Source: Bryobacteraceae bacterium
GTDB taxonomy: Bacteria; Acidobacteriota; Terriglobia; Bryobacterales; Bryobacteraceae
Direction: 5' to 3'
Assembly (NCBI GenBank): GCA_041394945.1
Contig: JAWKHH010000001.1
Coordinates: 124,001-188,000 of the forward strand
Length of the DNA stretch: 64,000 nt
Positions 33,317 to 43,400 of this stretch are shown here, piece by piece. The translations under genes were made by a program, and so were the position numbers. The notes below the pieces were generated by a model, which was not told where the DNA came from, searched no databases, and saw only the letters and a program-made list of their open reading frames with translations. Position 1 is the stretch's first letter. The number at the start of each line of letters is the position of its first letter.

Positions 33317-34926
33317 AAACGTTCATCGCACTCGCCCTCGTCGGCGCCGCGTCCGCTCAGGTCCGCTACGAAGACATCCGCAACGGTCCAGGAGCCGACT
33401 GGCTCACCTACGCCGGCAGCTACGACGGCCAGCGCCATTCGCCGTTGACGCAGATCACCCCGGCGAACGCGCCGAACCTCACGGCGAAATGGGTGTTTCA
33501 CGTGCCCCAGACGCGGCGGCTCGAGTCCGTTCCGCTGGTCCGCGACGGCGTGCTGTACTTCACCAATTCGAACGAGATATTCGCGCTCGACGGACGTTCC
33601 GGCCGGCAGATATGGACCTATCGCGACGACTCGGTAAAGGCCCAGCGCGTCAACCGCGGCGCTGCCCTGCTCGGCGACAAGGTATATTTCGTCACCAGCG
33701 ACTGCCACCTCGTGGCGCTGAACGCCAAATCCGGCGCGCTCGCCTGGAGCAGCCAGTACGCCGACCCGAAGAAAGGCTACTTCTGCCCGGCGGCGCCCCT
33801 GGCCGCCAAAGACAAGCTCATCGTTGGCGTGGGCGGCGGCGACAGCGGGATGCGCGGGTTCCTGGCCGCCATGAATGCGGAAACCGGCGCGGAGGCGTGG
33901 CGGCTCTACACGGTGCCGGCGCGCGGCGAACCCGGCTCGGAGTCCTGGGGCGACCTTACGCTCGATTGGGGCGGCGCGGGCACCTGGCTCTCCGGCACCT
34001 TCGACCCGGAGCTGAACTTACTCTACTGGACCACCGGCAACCCGTGGCCGGATTTCTACGCCGGCCATCGCGCCGGCGGCGATAACTTGTATTCGGATTC
34101 CCTCATCGCCGTCGACCTCGACACGGGCAAGATGAAATGGTATTTCCAGTTCACTCCCCGCGACGTCTGGGACTGGGACGCGCAATCGTGGCCGATCCTC
34201 ATCGACCTTCCTTGGGAAGGCAGCGCGACGCCGCGGAAACTGGTGTTTCACGCCAACCGCAACGGCTTCTTCTACGTCCTGGACCGCACCACCGGCAAGT
34301 TTCTCCGCGCCACCCGCCTGGCCGAGTTGATCACCTGGGCCAAGGGCATCGATCCCGAGACGGGCCGGCCCGACATGGCGCCGGACATGGCTCCCAGCGC
34401 GGGTGGCACGGAAGTATGTCCATCGGTGCGAGGGGTTACTAACTGGATGTCGCAAACTTATGACGCTAAGTTAGGCCTCTACTTTCTCCCTGCTCTCGAA
34501 CAGTGCGACATCTACACATCATCGGCGAAGACGCCCGAGCCGATGAAAGGCTTCGCTGGCACGGGAGGGGAGCAGATCCCGTCGCGCCCCGGGAAGTTCT
34601 ACATGCGCGCCTTCTCCGCCGCCACCGGCAACAAGGCCTGGGAATATCCGATGACCGGCAAGGGCGCCATGTGGGCCGGAACGGTCTCCACCGCCTCCGG
34701 GGTCCTTTTCTTCGGCGACGACGACGGGCAACTGGTGGCGCTCGAAAGCAAGACCGGCAAGCATCTCTGGCACTTCAACACCGGCCAGGGACTCACCGCG
34801 TCGCCCATCACCTACGAGATCGCCGGCAAGCAGTACGTCGCCATCGCCACGCAGACCGACGTCATGGCGTTTGGCCTCTTCGAGCCGGTGCGCCACGTCC
34901 CGCTGGTGAAAGAAACGGTCGAGTAG
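33313..34926 (+). CDS. PQQ-dependent alcohol dehydrogenase with lanthanide-type WDxD motif
   Basis: The 537-residue exported eight-bladed propeller enzyme oxidises an alcohol and passes electrons to cytochrome c. It has a short signal peptide and PQQ repeats with W-motifs. The catalytic Asp287 lies in DVWDWDAQS; the second Asp289, two residues later, is the signature associated with lanthanide-dependent XoxF and ExaF enzymes rather than calcium MxaF. Other ligands: Asn243 in TGNPWPDF is conserved, while the position of the metal-binding glutamate (before xGxRG) is Asp177 in GGGDSGMRG. The vicinal Cys-Cys before VNRG is absent (KAQRVNRG). No heme domain is fused. GTG 33313 overlaps the stop of the cytochrome gene. 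Confidence 0.9.
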   Translation: MKTFIALALVGAASAQVRYEDIRNGPGADWLTYAGSYDGQRHSPLTQITPANAPNLTAKWVFHVPQTRRLESVPLVRDGVLYFTNSNEIFALDGRSGRQIWTYRDDSVKAQRVNRGAALLGDKVYFVTSDCHLVALNAKSGALAWSSQYADPKKGYFCPAAPLAAKDKLIVGVGGGDSGMRGFLAAMNAETGAEAWRLYTVPARGEPGSESWGDLTLDWGGAGTWLSGTFDPELNLLYWTTGNPWPDFYAGHRAGGDNLYSDSLIAVDLDTGKMKWYFQFTPRDVWDWDAQSWPILIDLPWEGSATPRKLVFHANRNGFFYVLDRTTGKFLRATRLAELITWAKGIDPETGRPDMAPDMAPSAGGTEVCPSVRGVTNWMSQTYDAKLGLYFLPALEQCDIYTSSAKTPEPMKGFAGTGGEQIPSRPGKFYMRAFSAATGNKAWEYPMTGKGAMWAGTVSTASGVLFFGDDDGQLVALESKTGKHLWHFNTGQGLTASPITYEIAGKQYVAIATQTDVMAFGLFEPVRHVPLVKETVE

Positions 34927-34932
34927 GCCCGG

Positions 34933-36084
34933 TCACCCAACCGGAACCAGTTCCTCTCTCCGAGGCGCTGGCGGCGCCGCAACCGGCGGAGTTGAAGCGC
35001 GTAGAGCAAGCGCCATGCCGCCGATGCCGGCGCACGTTACAATCAGCCGCGCCAGCCACCCGGCGAACGGCACGGCCAGCACCAGCGACACGATCGCCAA
35101 ACCGGCGGCCAGCCGGCCCAGCCCGGAACCGCCGTACCACACCCGCCTGCCAATCCAGAACGCCACCGCGATCTTCGCCAGGTACAGCGCTGCCCCGAAT
35201 AGCGCGGCGCCGATCAAGGCAAGCGGAATCCCAATTATCGTGAGTAGCGCGAACAGGATCGCCACCGGCGCCAGGAACGTGACGGCGAAGCCGAGCCCAA
35301 GCGCCGCCGGCCCCGCATCGATCGCCGCTGCCGTCCGGTCCATGAAGCGCGGCGCCAGCCGATAGAGCAGCCATCCGGCGAAGAACGCCGCGCCCAGCCA
35401 CAAAATCTCCCACATCACGCGGAAGAACACACCTCCCCCGGCGGCTTGTTGTTCCCGCTCCGCCTCCGCTGGCGGCATCCACGTATCCACCTTCCCGCGC
35501 ACCGCGCCGGCCGCCACGCGCACCCGGTCGGAGTCCCGGACCCGCGCATGCACGTCTCCCAAGATCACCGCGCCGTTCAGCACCTCGATCTCATCGCCGG
35601 AGAAATCCACGTTGCGGCCCACGGTTCCGCCCACGCGAGCGCTGTTCGCAAACACGCGAATGCCTCGCGACACCGCGCCTTCGGACACGACGGTTGAGCC
35701 AAAAGCCACAATATCGCCGCGAACCCGCCCATCACGCTCCACCCGCACGTCCTGCCCGCCCGCCAGCAGGTTGCGGCCTAACTCGCCGCCAACGGTCACC
35801 ACCTGCGCAAACGCCGCCGTGCTGCCTTTCACCGGTCCGATGACGGCAATGTTCTGCGCGAATGCGATCAGGTTCCCTTGGATTTCGCCGTTGATCTCAA
35901 CGCGTTGCGCGAATACGACGGCGTCGCCGTCCACTTTCCCATCGATCCGGACCGTCTGGCCGGACGCCACCAAGCTATCTTCGATTGTTTCCGCCGGTCC
36001 GATGACCACCGTATTTTCCCCGCTGCGAACGGTGACCGCCGAAACCGGGAGCACAAATAACAAACCGGGCAAGAGGTATCTCAT
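34933..36084 (-). CDS. Bactofilin-like beta-helix protein with C-terminal membrane domain
   Basis: ATG 36084 has an AGGAGG upstream and opens a 383-residue protein. After a signal peptide come about 220 residues of short beta-repeats such as VDGDAVVFAQRVEINGEIQG, typical of right-handed beta-helix/bactofilin-like (polymer-forming) domains. The C-terminal 170 residues have four to five hydrophobic helices (from about 215 onward), including LGFAVTFLAPVAILFALLTI. Bactofilins are cytoskeletal, but this exported-plus-membrane form is a different group often annotated polymer-forming. Function is unknown; envelope organisation is a guess. It converges with the PQQ dehydrogenase gene with only six bases between the stops, and lies downstream of a TonB receptor in the same direction. 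Confidence 0.8.
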   Translation of the reverse strand: MRYLLPGLLFVLPVSAVTVRSGENTVVIGPAETIEDSLVASGQTVRIDGKVDGDAVVFAQRVEINGEIQGNLIAFAQNIAVIGPVKGSTAAFAQVVTVGGELGRNLLAGGQDVRVERDGRVRGDIVAFGSTVVSEGAVSRGIRVFANSARVGGTVGRNVDFSGDEIEVLNGAVILGDVHARVRDSDRVRVAAGAVRGKVDTWMPPAEAEREQQAAGGGVFFRVMWEILWLGAAFFAGWLLYRLAPRFMDRTAAAIDAGPAALGLGFAVTFLAPVAILFALLTIIGIPLALIGAALFGAALYLAKIAVAFWIGRRVWYGGSGLGRLAAGLAIVSLVLAVPFAGWLARLIVTCAGIGGMALALRASTPPVAAPPAPRREELVPVG

Positions 36085-36118
36085 TGCAGACCTCCTGCCC
36101 GGTTTCAGTGCAAGTGGT

Positions 36119-39100
36119 CTACCAGAAGGCCTTGACGCCCAACTGAATCTGGCGCGGGAAGGTGTTCTGGTTCGACACCGTCGACGGGAACACCGTCCCG
36201 AAGTTCGGGTTGTTCGGGTCCGTATTGAAGTTGTCACGGCCGAAATAGTTGTGGTTGAAGATGTTGAACGCCTCAATGCGGAACTGGAGCCGCAGGCGTT
36301 CAGTGATGTGCGTAGTCTTGTTCAACGACGCATCCATCGTGAACGCATGGTGCTTGCGGATCTGGCCGGAGCGCGACGGCGTCGCCCGCGGCGCGTAACT
36401 CGGCAGCATCAGCCACGAGTAAGTGGACGGATCGTTGCCGCAGCCGGCCGCCACCGAGTAGCTCTGCGGAACCACACGGCCGTCATTGAACATACGCAGC
36501 ACGCACGGGCTCCAACCGCGCACCTGGTGCGCTTTCCAATCGACGTTTTCGACGCGCGGATCCTTCAGCTGGATCACGTTGCCGGGCAGGTCGTTCGGTT
36601 CGCCGCTCGCATTGGTGTAGAACGTGGTCCACTCCCATCCCGAGATCAGCTTCTTCATCGCCCCGCCGGAACCGGCCCCAAAGCGCTTGCCTTCGCCGAA
36701 CGGCAGTTCCCACACGGTGGTGAACTTGAAGAAGTGCGGCCTGTCGTTGAAGTACAAGCCTTGGCCCTGGACGTCGGCGTACGGATCGTTCCATCCCCAC
36801 CGCTCCACCGTCTTGCTGAGCGTGTAGTTCGCGTTGATGATCAGGTCGCGGCCCATCCGCTGGTTGTAACCCACCTGGAGCGAGTTATACCAGGCTCGGG
36901 ATCCGTTCTTGCCCACATCGAGCAGGTTGCCGCTGAACTGCGGGAACGGGCGGTTCGCGTTGAACCGGCTGATATTGGCCGCGCTGAAATACGTGGTGCC
37001 CTCGAACGCGGCCACGCCCCGGAACGGGTTCGGAACCTGCGCGTCGCAGTAGGCCGGCAGTCCGCCTTCCAGGATATTGCACTGCTTGCGGAAATCAAGC
37101 GACGGAATGTTGAAGTCGCGCTGGTTGTTGAGGTCGATCGACCGGCTGCCGACGTAGGTGACCTCGAGCGTGCTCGACTGGCTCGTCTGGAACTGGAATC
37201 CGAACGAGAACTGGTGCACCTTCGGCGTCACGAAGTCCGGATTGAACCAGTTGTTGTTCCGGCCGGCGAACGTGAGCGCGCCCTGGCTCGCGCCCGGAGG
37301 CACGGCGATGCCGGATGGGAACGGGTTGCTGTACAGATTCGAGATCGGGGTTCGCCCGCCGTCGAGCGAGTCGACGATGGGCGTGGACGTCGTAAAGCCG
37401 GCGAACTGAAGAAACGCGTTCGACGGATTCAGGTAGTACAAGCCGTAGCCGCCGCGGGCAATCAACTTCTCAGTGATCTGGTAGGCGGCGCCCACCCGCG
37501 GCTGGAAGTTGTTCATGTCCCGCTTGGCGCCGAGCGTCGACTGGCCGTCCACACCCGCGAACCGGAAGCCGCCCCGCAGATTCGAGAGCCCCGGAAGCTG
37601 CGAGAGCGGAGTCGCCTGCGCCGGATCGAACCCACGGTTCATGCGGTTGTACTTTTCGTCCGGCGGCCCGTTGTAGTCCCACCGGAAGCCGAGATTCATC
37701 GTCAGCCGTCGCGACACTTTCCAGTCATCCTGGATGAACGGCGCGAAGTACCACCAGCGGTTGAACGGATACAGCGGATAGTTCGAGCTGCCGGTGGAAG
37801 GTGTGCCGAGCAGGAACGTCGCGTAACCGTCGCCGGCGGTAGGCTCGGCCTGGTTCCACAGCCGCTGTGTCCAATCGCGATTGTTGGCGAACTGCAGGAT
37901 GTTGCCGCTGTTCTGCTGGATGAAGTGGACTCGGCGCAGGTCGCCGCCCATCTTGATCGTGTGGCTGCCGAGGATCTTCGTCACCGATCCCTGCAGGCTG
38001 TAATTGTTCGTGATGTTGATGCTCTGATAGCGCCCGAGCGAGTTGTATCCCTGAAAGTCCCAGCGGCCGAAGTAGGTGGGTCCCGGAAGCTGCGAGACGA
38101 GGCCGCTCGAGAGGCCCAGCGACGTCAGGTCGAAGCCTTCGTTCGCCCGCCCGAAGCCCTTTTCGATGAACCGGTTCGACGCCGCACGCAGGTTCACTAC
38201 GGTCGTCGGCGACGCCGTCCACACCCAGTCCGCCACGTAGGCGTCATTGATGCGCTGGAACGGCTGTTGGCCGTCGGTGCCCACCGCGTTGTCGATGCCG
38301 TTCACCGCCCGGTCTTCCGTTCGATCGTTCGACGCGTGGCGGAAGAATCCGCGATGCCGGTCGCCGAAGTTGAAGTCGAACTTGAGGATCAGGTTGTAGA
38401 ACTTGTCGTGGTTCACGTAGTTCGGAAGGATGTAGTTGTTCGTGGCGTAAGCGAATCCGCCCGCGGTGGGCGAGTTCGGCAGCGGCATGAAGCCGGTAAC
38501 CGCCTTCGCTACCGGGTGGATGCGGCTGGATGGAATCACGTTGCCCGGGAACGCCTGGCGGATCGGGTTGCCGGCGGAATCAGTCTGCGCGTTGATCGGA
38601 TCGTAGATCGTCACCGCCTGCCCGGCGGCGTTGCGCAGCTTCGAGAAGTCGCCGTTGCGCATCTCCGGCTCCGGGTACGACGTGCGAAGAGGATTCGGCG
38701 TGTTCTCGCGATAGTTCTCGAAGCTGCCGAGGAAAAAGCCCTTCGTCGTGGAATTCTTAGTGAGAAGACCGGGGATGTACAGCGGCCCCTCGAGTTGGAA
38801 ACCGTACTGGTCCAGCACGTGGTTGGCCCGTTCCCCGCCGGCGGCGTTGCCCTGGAACGTATTCGCATCCAGAAACTTTCGTCGCAGGAACTCCCACCCG
38901 GTGGCGTGAAAATCGGTCGTGCCGGACTTCAGCACCACGTTGAAAACGCCGCCGCCCGTCTTGCCGTACTGCGCGTCGTAGGAGTTCATTTGCACGTTGA
39001 ACTCCTGCACCGCGTCCACGATCGGCACGTAGGCGATGTTGTTGTTGCCCGCCTGGCCGTTGTTCGGAGCGCCGTCGAGCATGAATTCGTTCGTCGACTG

Positions 39101-39652
39101 CCGCCCTCCGTTCACCGACCATTGCGCGATGGCGCCGTTATCGAACGGGCGCTGCCAGATCGCCGCGCCGCGGAACACCACGCCCGGCATCATCGTGCCC
39201 AGCATGAACGGGTTCCGCGCGTTCAGCGGTAACTCCGCCACCTGCTTCGTGTTCACCACGCCCGCCCGCGACGCCGTCTGCGTCTCGAGCAGCGCCGCCT
39301 CGGCCGTCACGTTGATCGACTCGGTGATCGCGCCCACCTCGAGCGTAACGTCGATACCGGCGATCTGCCCCACCTGCAGCGTGATGTTCTCGCGGTTGAA
39401 CTGCTTGAACCCCTCACCGGTCACCGTCAGTTTGTAGACGCCCGGACGCAGGAACGGAATCGAGTACGTGCCCGAACCGTCCGTAACCGCGGTGGAAGTT
39501 TCGTTGGTGGCCGTGTTGACCGCTTGAAGCTTGGCGTTCGGAACGGCTGCGCCGCTCGAATCATTGACGTGTCCGGAAATAGTTGCGCGAAACTCTTGCG
39601 CATACGTGGCGGAGAGCAGGCACACGATGCCTGCGAGGAGTCTGGCTTTCAC
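36119..39652 (-). CDS. Oar-like TonB-dependent receptor, copy 1
   Basis: GTG 39652 (GAGG 6 bases upstream) is preferred over GTG 39664. The 1177-residue outer-membrane protein has a signal peptide, a carboxypeptidase-regulatory-like beta-sandwich (ATISGHVNDSSGAAVPNA, residues 25-105), a plug domain with NARNPFMLGTMMPG and VNGGRQSTNEFMLDGAP, then a long barrel ending in the aromatic FW-type C-terminus (GVKAFW). This Oar/SusC-like architecture is abundant in Acidobacteria and is thought to import or export large substrates, for example glycans or peptides. It is closely similar to the gene at 40412-43975 through the whole length, including inserted loops, so they are recent tandem duplicates. 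Confidence 0.93.
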   Translation of the reverse strand: MKARLLAGIVCLLSATYAQEFRATISGHVNDSSGAAVPNAKLQAVNTATNETSTAVTDGSGTYSIPFLRPGVYKLTVTGEGFKQFNRENITLQVGQIAGIDVTLEVGAITESINVTAEAALLETQTASRAGVVNTKQVAELPLNARNPFMLGTMMPGVVFRGAAIWQRPFDNGAIAQWSVNGGRQSTNEFMLDGAPNNGQAGNNNIAYVPIVDAVQEFNVQMNSYDAQYGKTGGGVFNVVLKSGTTDFHATGWEFLRRKFLDANTFQGNAAGGERANHVLDQYGFQLEGPLYIPGLLTKNSTTKGFFLGSFENYRENTPNPLRTSYPEPEMRNGDFSKLRNAAGQAVTIYDPINAQTDSAGNPIRQAFPGNVIPSSRIHPVAKAVTGFMPLPNSPTAGGFAYATNNYILPNYVNHDKFYNLILKFDFNFGDRHRGFFRHASNDRTEDRAVNGIDNAVGTDGQQPFQRINDAYVADWVWTASPTTVVNLRAASNRFIEKGFGRANEGFDLTSLGLSSGLVSQLPGPTYFGRWDFQGYNSLGRYQSINITNNYSLQGSVTKILGSHTIKMGGDLRRVHFIQQNSGNILQFANNRDWTQRLWNQAEPTAGDGYATFLLGTPSTGSSNYPLYPFNRWWYFAPFIQDDWKVSRRLTMNLGFRWDYNGPPDEKYNRMNRGFDPAQATPLSQLPGLSNLRGGFRFAGVDGQSTLGAKRDMNNFQPRVGAAYQITEKLIARGGYGLYYLNPSNAFLQFAGFTTSTPIVDSLDGGRTPISNLYSNPFPSGIAVPPGASQGALTFAGRNNNWFNPDFVTPKVHQFSFGFQFQTSQSSTLEVTYVGSRSIDLNNQRDFNIPSLDFRKQCNILEGGLPAYCDAQVPNPFRGVAAFEGTTYFSAANISRFNANRPFPQFSGNLLDVGKNGSRAWYNSLQVGYNQRMGRDLIINANYTLSKTVERWGWNDPYADVQGQGLYFNDRPHFFKFTTVWELPFGEGKRFGAGSGGAMKKLISGWEWTTFYTNASGEPNDLPGNVIQLKDPRVENVDWKAHQVRGWSPCVLRMFNDGRVVPQSYSVAAGCGNDPSTYSWLMLPSYAPRATPSRSGQIRKHHAFTMDASLNKTTHITERLRLQFRIEAFNIFNHNYFGRDNFNTDPNNPNFGTVFPSTVSNQNTFPRQIQLGVKAFW

Positions 39653-40411
39653 TGGGCACCTCACGGGTGTAGACAGAATGTCAGCGCCCTGAAGCAGCAG
39701 GGCAACTGGTAGAGGTTAACATGTGAAGGATATTTAGTTCAATGGCATTTATCATTAAGCGCCATTAATTCCCTGACGTTACCACTGCCATCCCACCCGG
39801 ACCTCCGGTCGGGGGGGCCACGCCTCCCGACCCTCGCGAAATAGAAGCCTCTGGCCTTCCATGCGAACCACTGCACGCCCGCCGCCGGCGTACCGAATTT
39901 CGACCCCCGAGTACCCGGTAGCGGGCAGCATCTACCCCGTGCCCCTGGACTCGAGGCGAAGGCCTTCGTCCGAATCCACCACAAGACGGTCGGGCGCCGC
40001 GTCCGCACCCGGCAACACCGAGGCGCTGGCAGCGGGCCTCGCCGATCGGGCCCGGCGGAATCCTTCCAGCTCCGGCGCCCAATCCTTGCCACCACCCTCG
40101 TGCCCGCCGCGCTCTTCTTCGTTTCTTGCAGCCGCGCAGTTGACGCCGTTGATCAACCGCAATGCGCGATTCGACCCCGCCGGATACCTTCGATGCCGGC
40201 CAGCCGGTTTGCCGGGTGGTGTTCACCCTATTGGGGTCGGCGCTGCCATATCGAACCCTTCGCCACCGCCTGGCCGCCGCCGGATAGGCATCGCCCTGGC
40301 GCTGTGTGGCTGGTCGTGAGCGCCTCATCCGTCGTGGCGGTGAGGGAACAGCCGGACGGCCACGGCGTGTCTACCCTGCGGCTGCTCCCTCAATCTCGCC
40401 GGCCGGGCGCT
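39653..40411. other. 759-base region between the two TonB receptor genes, no confident gene
   Basis: The first 90 bases next to receptor copy 1 are AT-richer and probably hold its promoter and leader. Further on, no frame looks like a normal gene. On the minus strand one frame runs from about 40220 to 39775 and is interrupted by a single TAG at 39932-39934; the part behind it (MLPATGYSGVEIRYAGGG, then RMEGQRLLFREG) looks protein-like, and the part before is rich in Arg and Ala. On the plus strand a hydrophobic PAALFFVSCS lipobox-like stretch is seen near 40115. This could be a decayed gene or non-coding spacer. Confidence 0.4.
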
Positions 40412-43400
40412 CTAGAAGAACGCCTTGATCCCAATCTGAATCTGCCGCGGGAAGGAGTTCTGGTTCGATACGAGCGACGGGAATACCGTCCCGAAATTCG
40501 GGTTGTTCGGGTCCACGTTGAAGGCATCGCGGCCATAGTAGTTATGGTTGAAGATGTTGAACGCCTCGGCGCGGAACTGCACCCGGACCCGCTCGGTGAT
40601 CTGCGTCGTCTTGTTCAACGACGCATCCATCGTGAACGCATGGTGCTTCCGGATCTGGCCGCTGCGCAGCGGAACCGCGCGCGGAGCATAGTTCGGCAAC
40701 TGCAGCCACGCGTAGGTGGATTGATCGGCGCCGCATCCCTGCGCCAGCGAGTAGGGCTGGGGCTCCACCCGCCCGTCGTTGAACATGCGCAGCACGCACG
40801 GACTCCACCCGCGCACCTGGTGCGCCTTCCAATCCACGTTGTTCACCTTCGGATCTCGCAGCATGATCACATTGTTGTTGGTCGAGTTGATGCTGTTGCT
40901 CGGCAGGTCTGCCGGTTCGCCGCTCGCGTTGGTGTAGAACGTGGTCCACTCCCAGCCCGAGATCAGCTTATCGACGATCCCGGACGCACCGGCGCCGAAC
41001 TTCTTGCCCTTGCCGAACGGCAGATCGTAGACGGTGGTGAACTTGAAGTAGTGCGGCCGGTCCAGGAAGTACAGGCCGCGCTGCTGCACGTTCGCATAGG
41101 GATCGTTCCATCCCCACTGCTCCATGTTCTTGCTCAGCGTATAGTTGGCGTTGATGATGAGGTCGCGGCTCATGCGCTGGTTGTAGCTCACCTGCATCGA
41201 GTTGTACCAGGCCTTGGACCCGTTCACGCCGCGCCGCGACATGTCTCCCGCGAACTGCGGGAACGGACGCGACGCATTGAATCGGCTGATATTGGCCGCG
41301 CTGAAGTAGGTCGTCCCGCGGAACGCCTCCACGCCGCGGAATGGATTGGGCACCTGCGCGTCGCAATAGGATGCGCTGCCGCCTTCGAGCAGGTTGCACT
41401 GCTTGCGGAGGTCGACCGACGGGATATTGAAGTTGCGCTCGTTGTTCAGGTCGATGGAACGGCTGCCAACGTAGGTGATTTCCACGTTGGAGGTCTGGCT
41501 CGTCTGGAACTGGAAGCCGTAGGAAAACTGGTGCACTTTCGGAGTCGCGAAGTTCGGGTCGAACCACGCCGTGTTCTGCCCCACGAACGTCAGCGCGCCC
41601 TGGCTCGAACCGGCCGGTTGGAGGAAGCCGCCGGGGAACGGATTCGAAAGCAGGTTCGAAATCGGGTTACGCCCGCCGTCGAGCGTATCCACGATGTTCG
41701 TAAACACCGAGTAGCCGGCATACTGCAGGAAGTTGTTGTCCGGGTTCAGGTAGTAGAGCCCGTAGCCACCGCGCATCACCAGCCGGTCGTTGATCTGGTA
41801 CGCCACGCCCACGCGCGGCTGCCAGTTGTTCAGGTCCCGCTTGGCGGCGATCGTCGGCTGGCCGTCCGCGCCCACGAAACGCAGTCCTCCGCGAAGGTTC
41901 GAAAGATTGGGAAGCTGCGAGAGCGGAGTCGCCTGCGTGGGATCGAACCCGCGGTTCATCCGGTTGTATTTTTCATCCGGCGGACCGTTGTAGTCCCAGC
42001 GAATGCCAAGATTCAGCGTCAGCTTCCGCGCCACCTTCCAGTCGTCCTGGAAATAAGGAGCGAAGTACCACTGCCTGTTGAACGGGAACAGCGGCACGTT
42101 CACACCGCCGCCCGTGGGCGTACCGAGCAGGAAGGAAGCGAAGCCGTCCCCCGATGTCGCGTCGCCCTGATTCCACAGCCGCTGCGTGTAGTTCCTGTTG
42201 TTGGTGAACTGGAGAATGTTGCCTGTGTTCTGCTGGATGTAGTGCACGCGGCGCAGATCCGTGCCCATCTTCATCGTGTGGCTGCCGACGATCTTCGTCA
42301 TGCTGCCCTGCAGGCTGTAGTTGTTCGTGATGTTAATACTCTGGTAGCGCCCAAGGCTCGAGTAGCCCGTGAACTCCCAGCGGCCGAAGAACGTCGGCCC
42401 GGGTAGTTGGCTGATCAGGCTCGAAGGCAGTCCGAGCGACGTCAGGTCGAAGCCCTCGTTCGCCCGCCCAAGGCCCTTCTCGATAAACCGGTTCGAAGCC
42501 GCGCGGATGTTGAACACCGTCGTCGGAGACGCCGTCCACACCCAGTCCGCGACGTAGGCGTCGTTGATCCGTTGGAACGGCTGTTGGCCATCGGTGCCCA
42601 CGGCGTTGTCGATTCCGTTCACGGCCCGGTCCTCGGTCCGGTCGTTCGACGCGTGACGGAAGAAGCCGCGGTGCCGGTCGCCGAAGTTGAAATCGAACTT
42701 CAGAATCAGGTTGTAGAACTTGTCGTGGTTCACGTAGTTCGGCAGCAGGTAGTTCGAAGTCGAGTACGCTTGTCCGGCGCGCGTCGCCGAGTTGGGCGTC
42801 GGCATGAACGCCGTCACCGCCTTCGCCACCGGGTTGATCCGGTTCGCTGGAATCACGTTGCCGGGGAACGGAGACCGCACCGGGTTGCCGTTCGGATCCT
42901 GCACGTTCAGCGGATCGTAGATGGTCACCGGCGCGCCCGACGCGTTGCGCAGCTTGGAGAAGTCGCCGTTGCGCATCTCCTGCTCCGGATAGGAGTTGGT
43001 AAGCGGGTTCGGCGTGTTCTCGCGATAGTTCTCAAAGCTCCCGAGGAAGAAGCCGCGTGTCCTCGAAGTCTTCGTAAGCAGCTTCGGGATGTACAGCGGA
43101 CCCTCCAACTGGAAGCCGTATTGATCCAGCACATGGTCGGCCCGGGACCCGCCTGCGGCGTTGCCCTGGAACGTGTTCGCGTCCAGCACCTTCCGCCGCA
43201 GGAACTCCCAGCCGGTGGCGTGAAAATCGTTCGTGCCGGACTTCAGCACCACGTTGAAAACGCCGCCGCCCGTCTTTCCGTACTGCGCGTCGTAGGAGTT
43301 CATCTGCACGTTGAACTCCTGCACCGCGTCCACAATCGGCACATAGGCGATGTTGTTGCCTCCGGCCTGCGCATTGTTCGGCGCGCCGTCGAGCATGAAC

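Noticed and set aside
39932..39934. TAG in the frame between the TonB genes as recoded pyrrolysine
   Set aside because: No family, no methylamine genes and no structural signal; a decayed gene or spacer is more likely.
35612..42406. Very long open frames on the plus strand opposite the TonB receptors (35612-39232 and 40100-42406)
   Set aside because: They are antisense shadows of GC-rich, strongly biased codons; they lack family motifs and ribosome binding sites.
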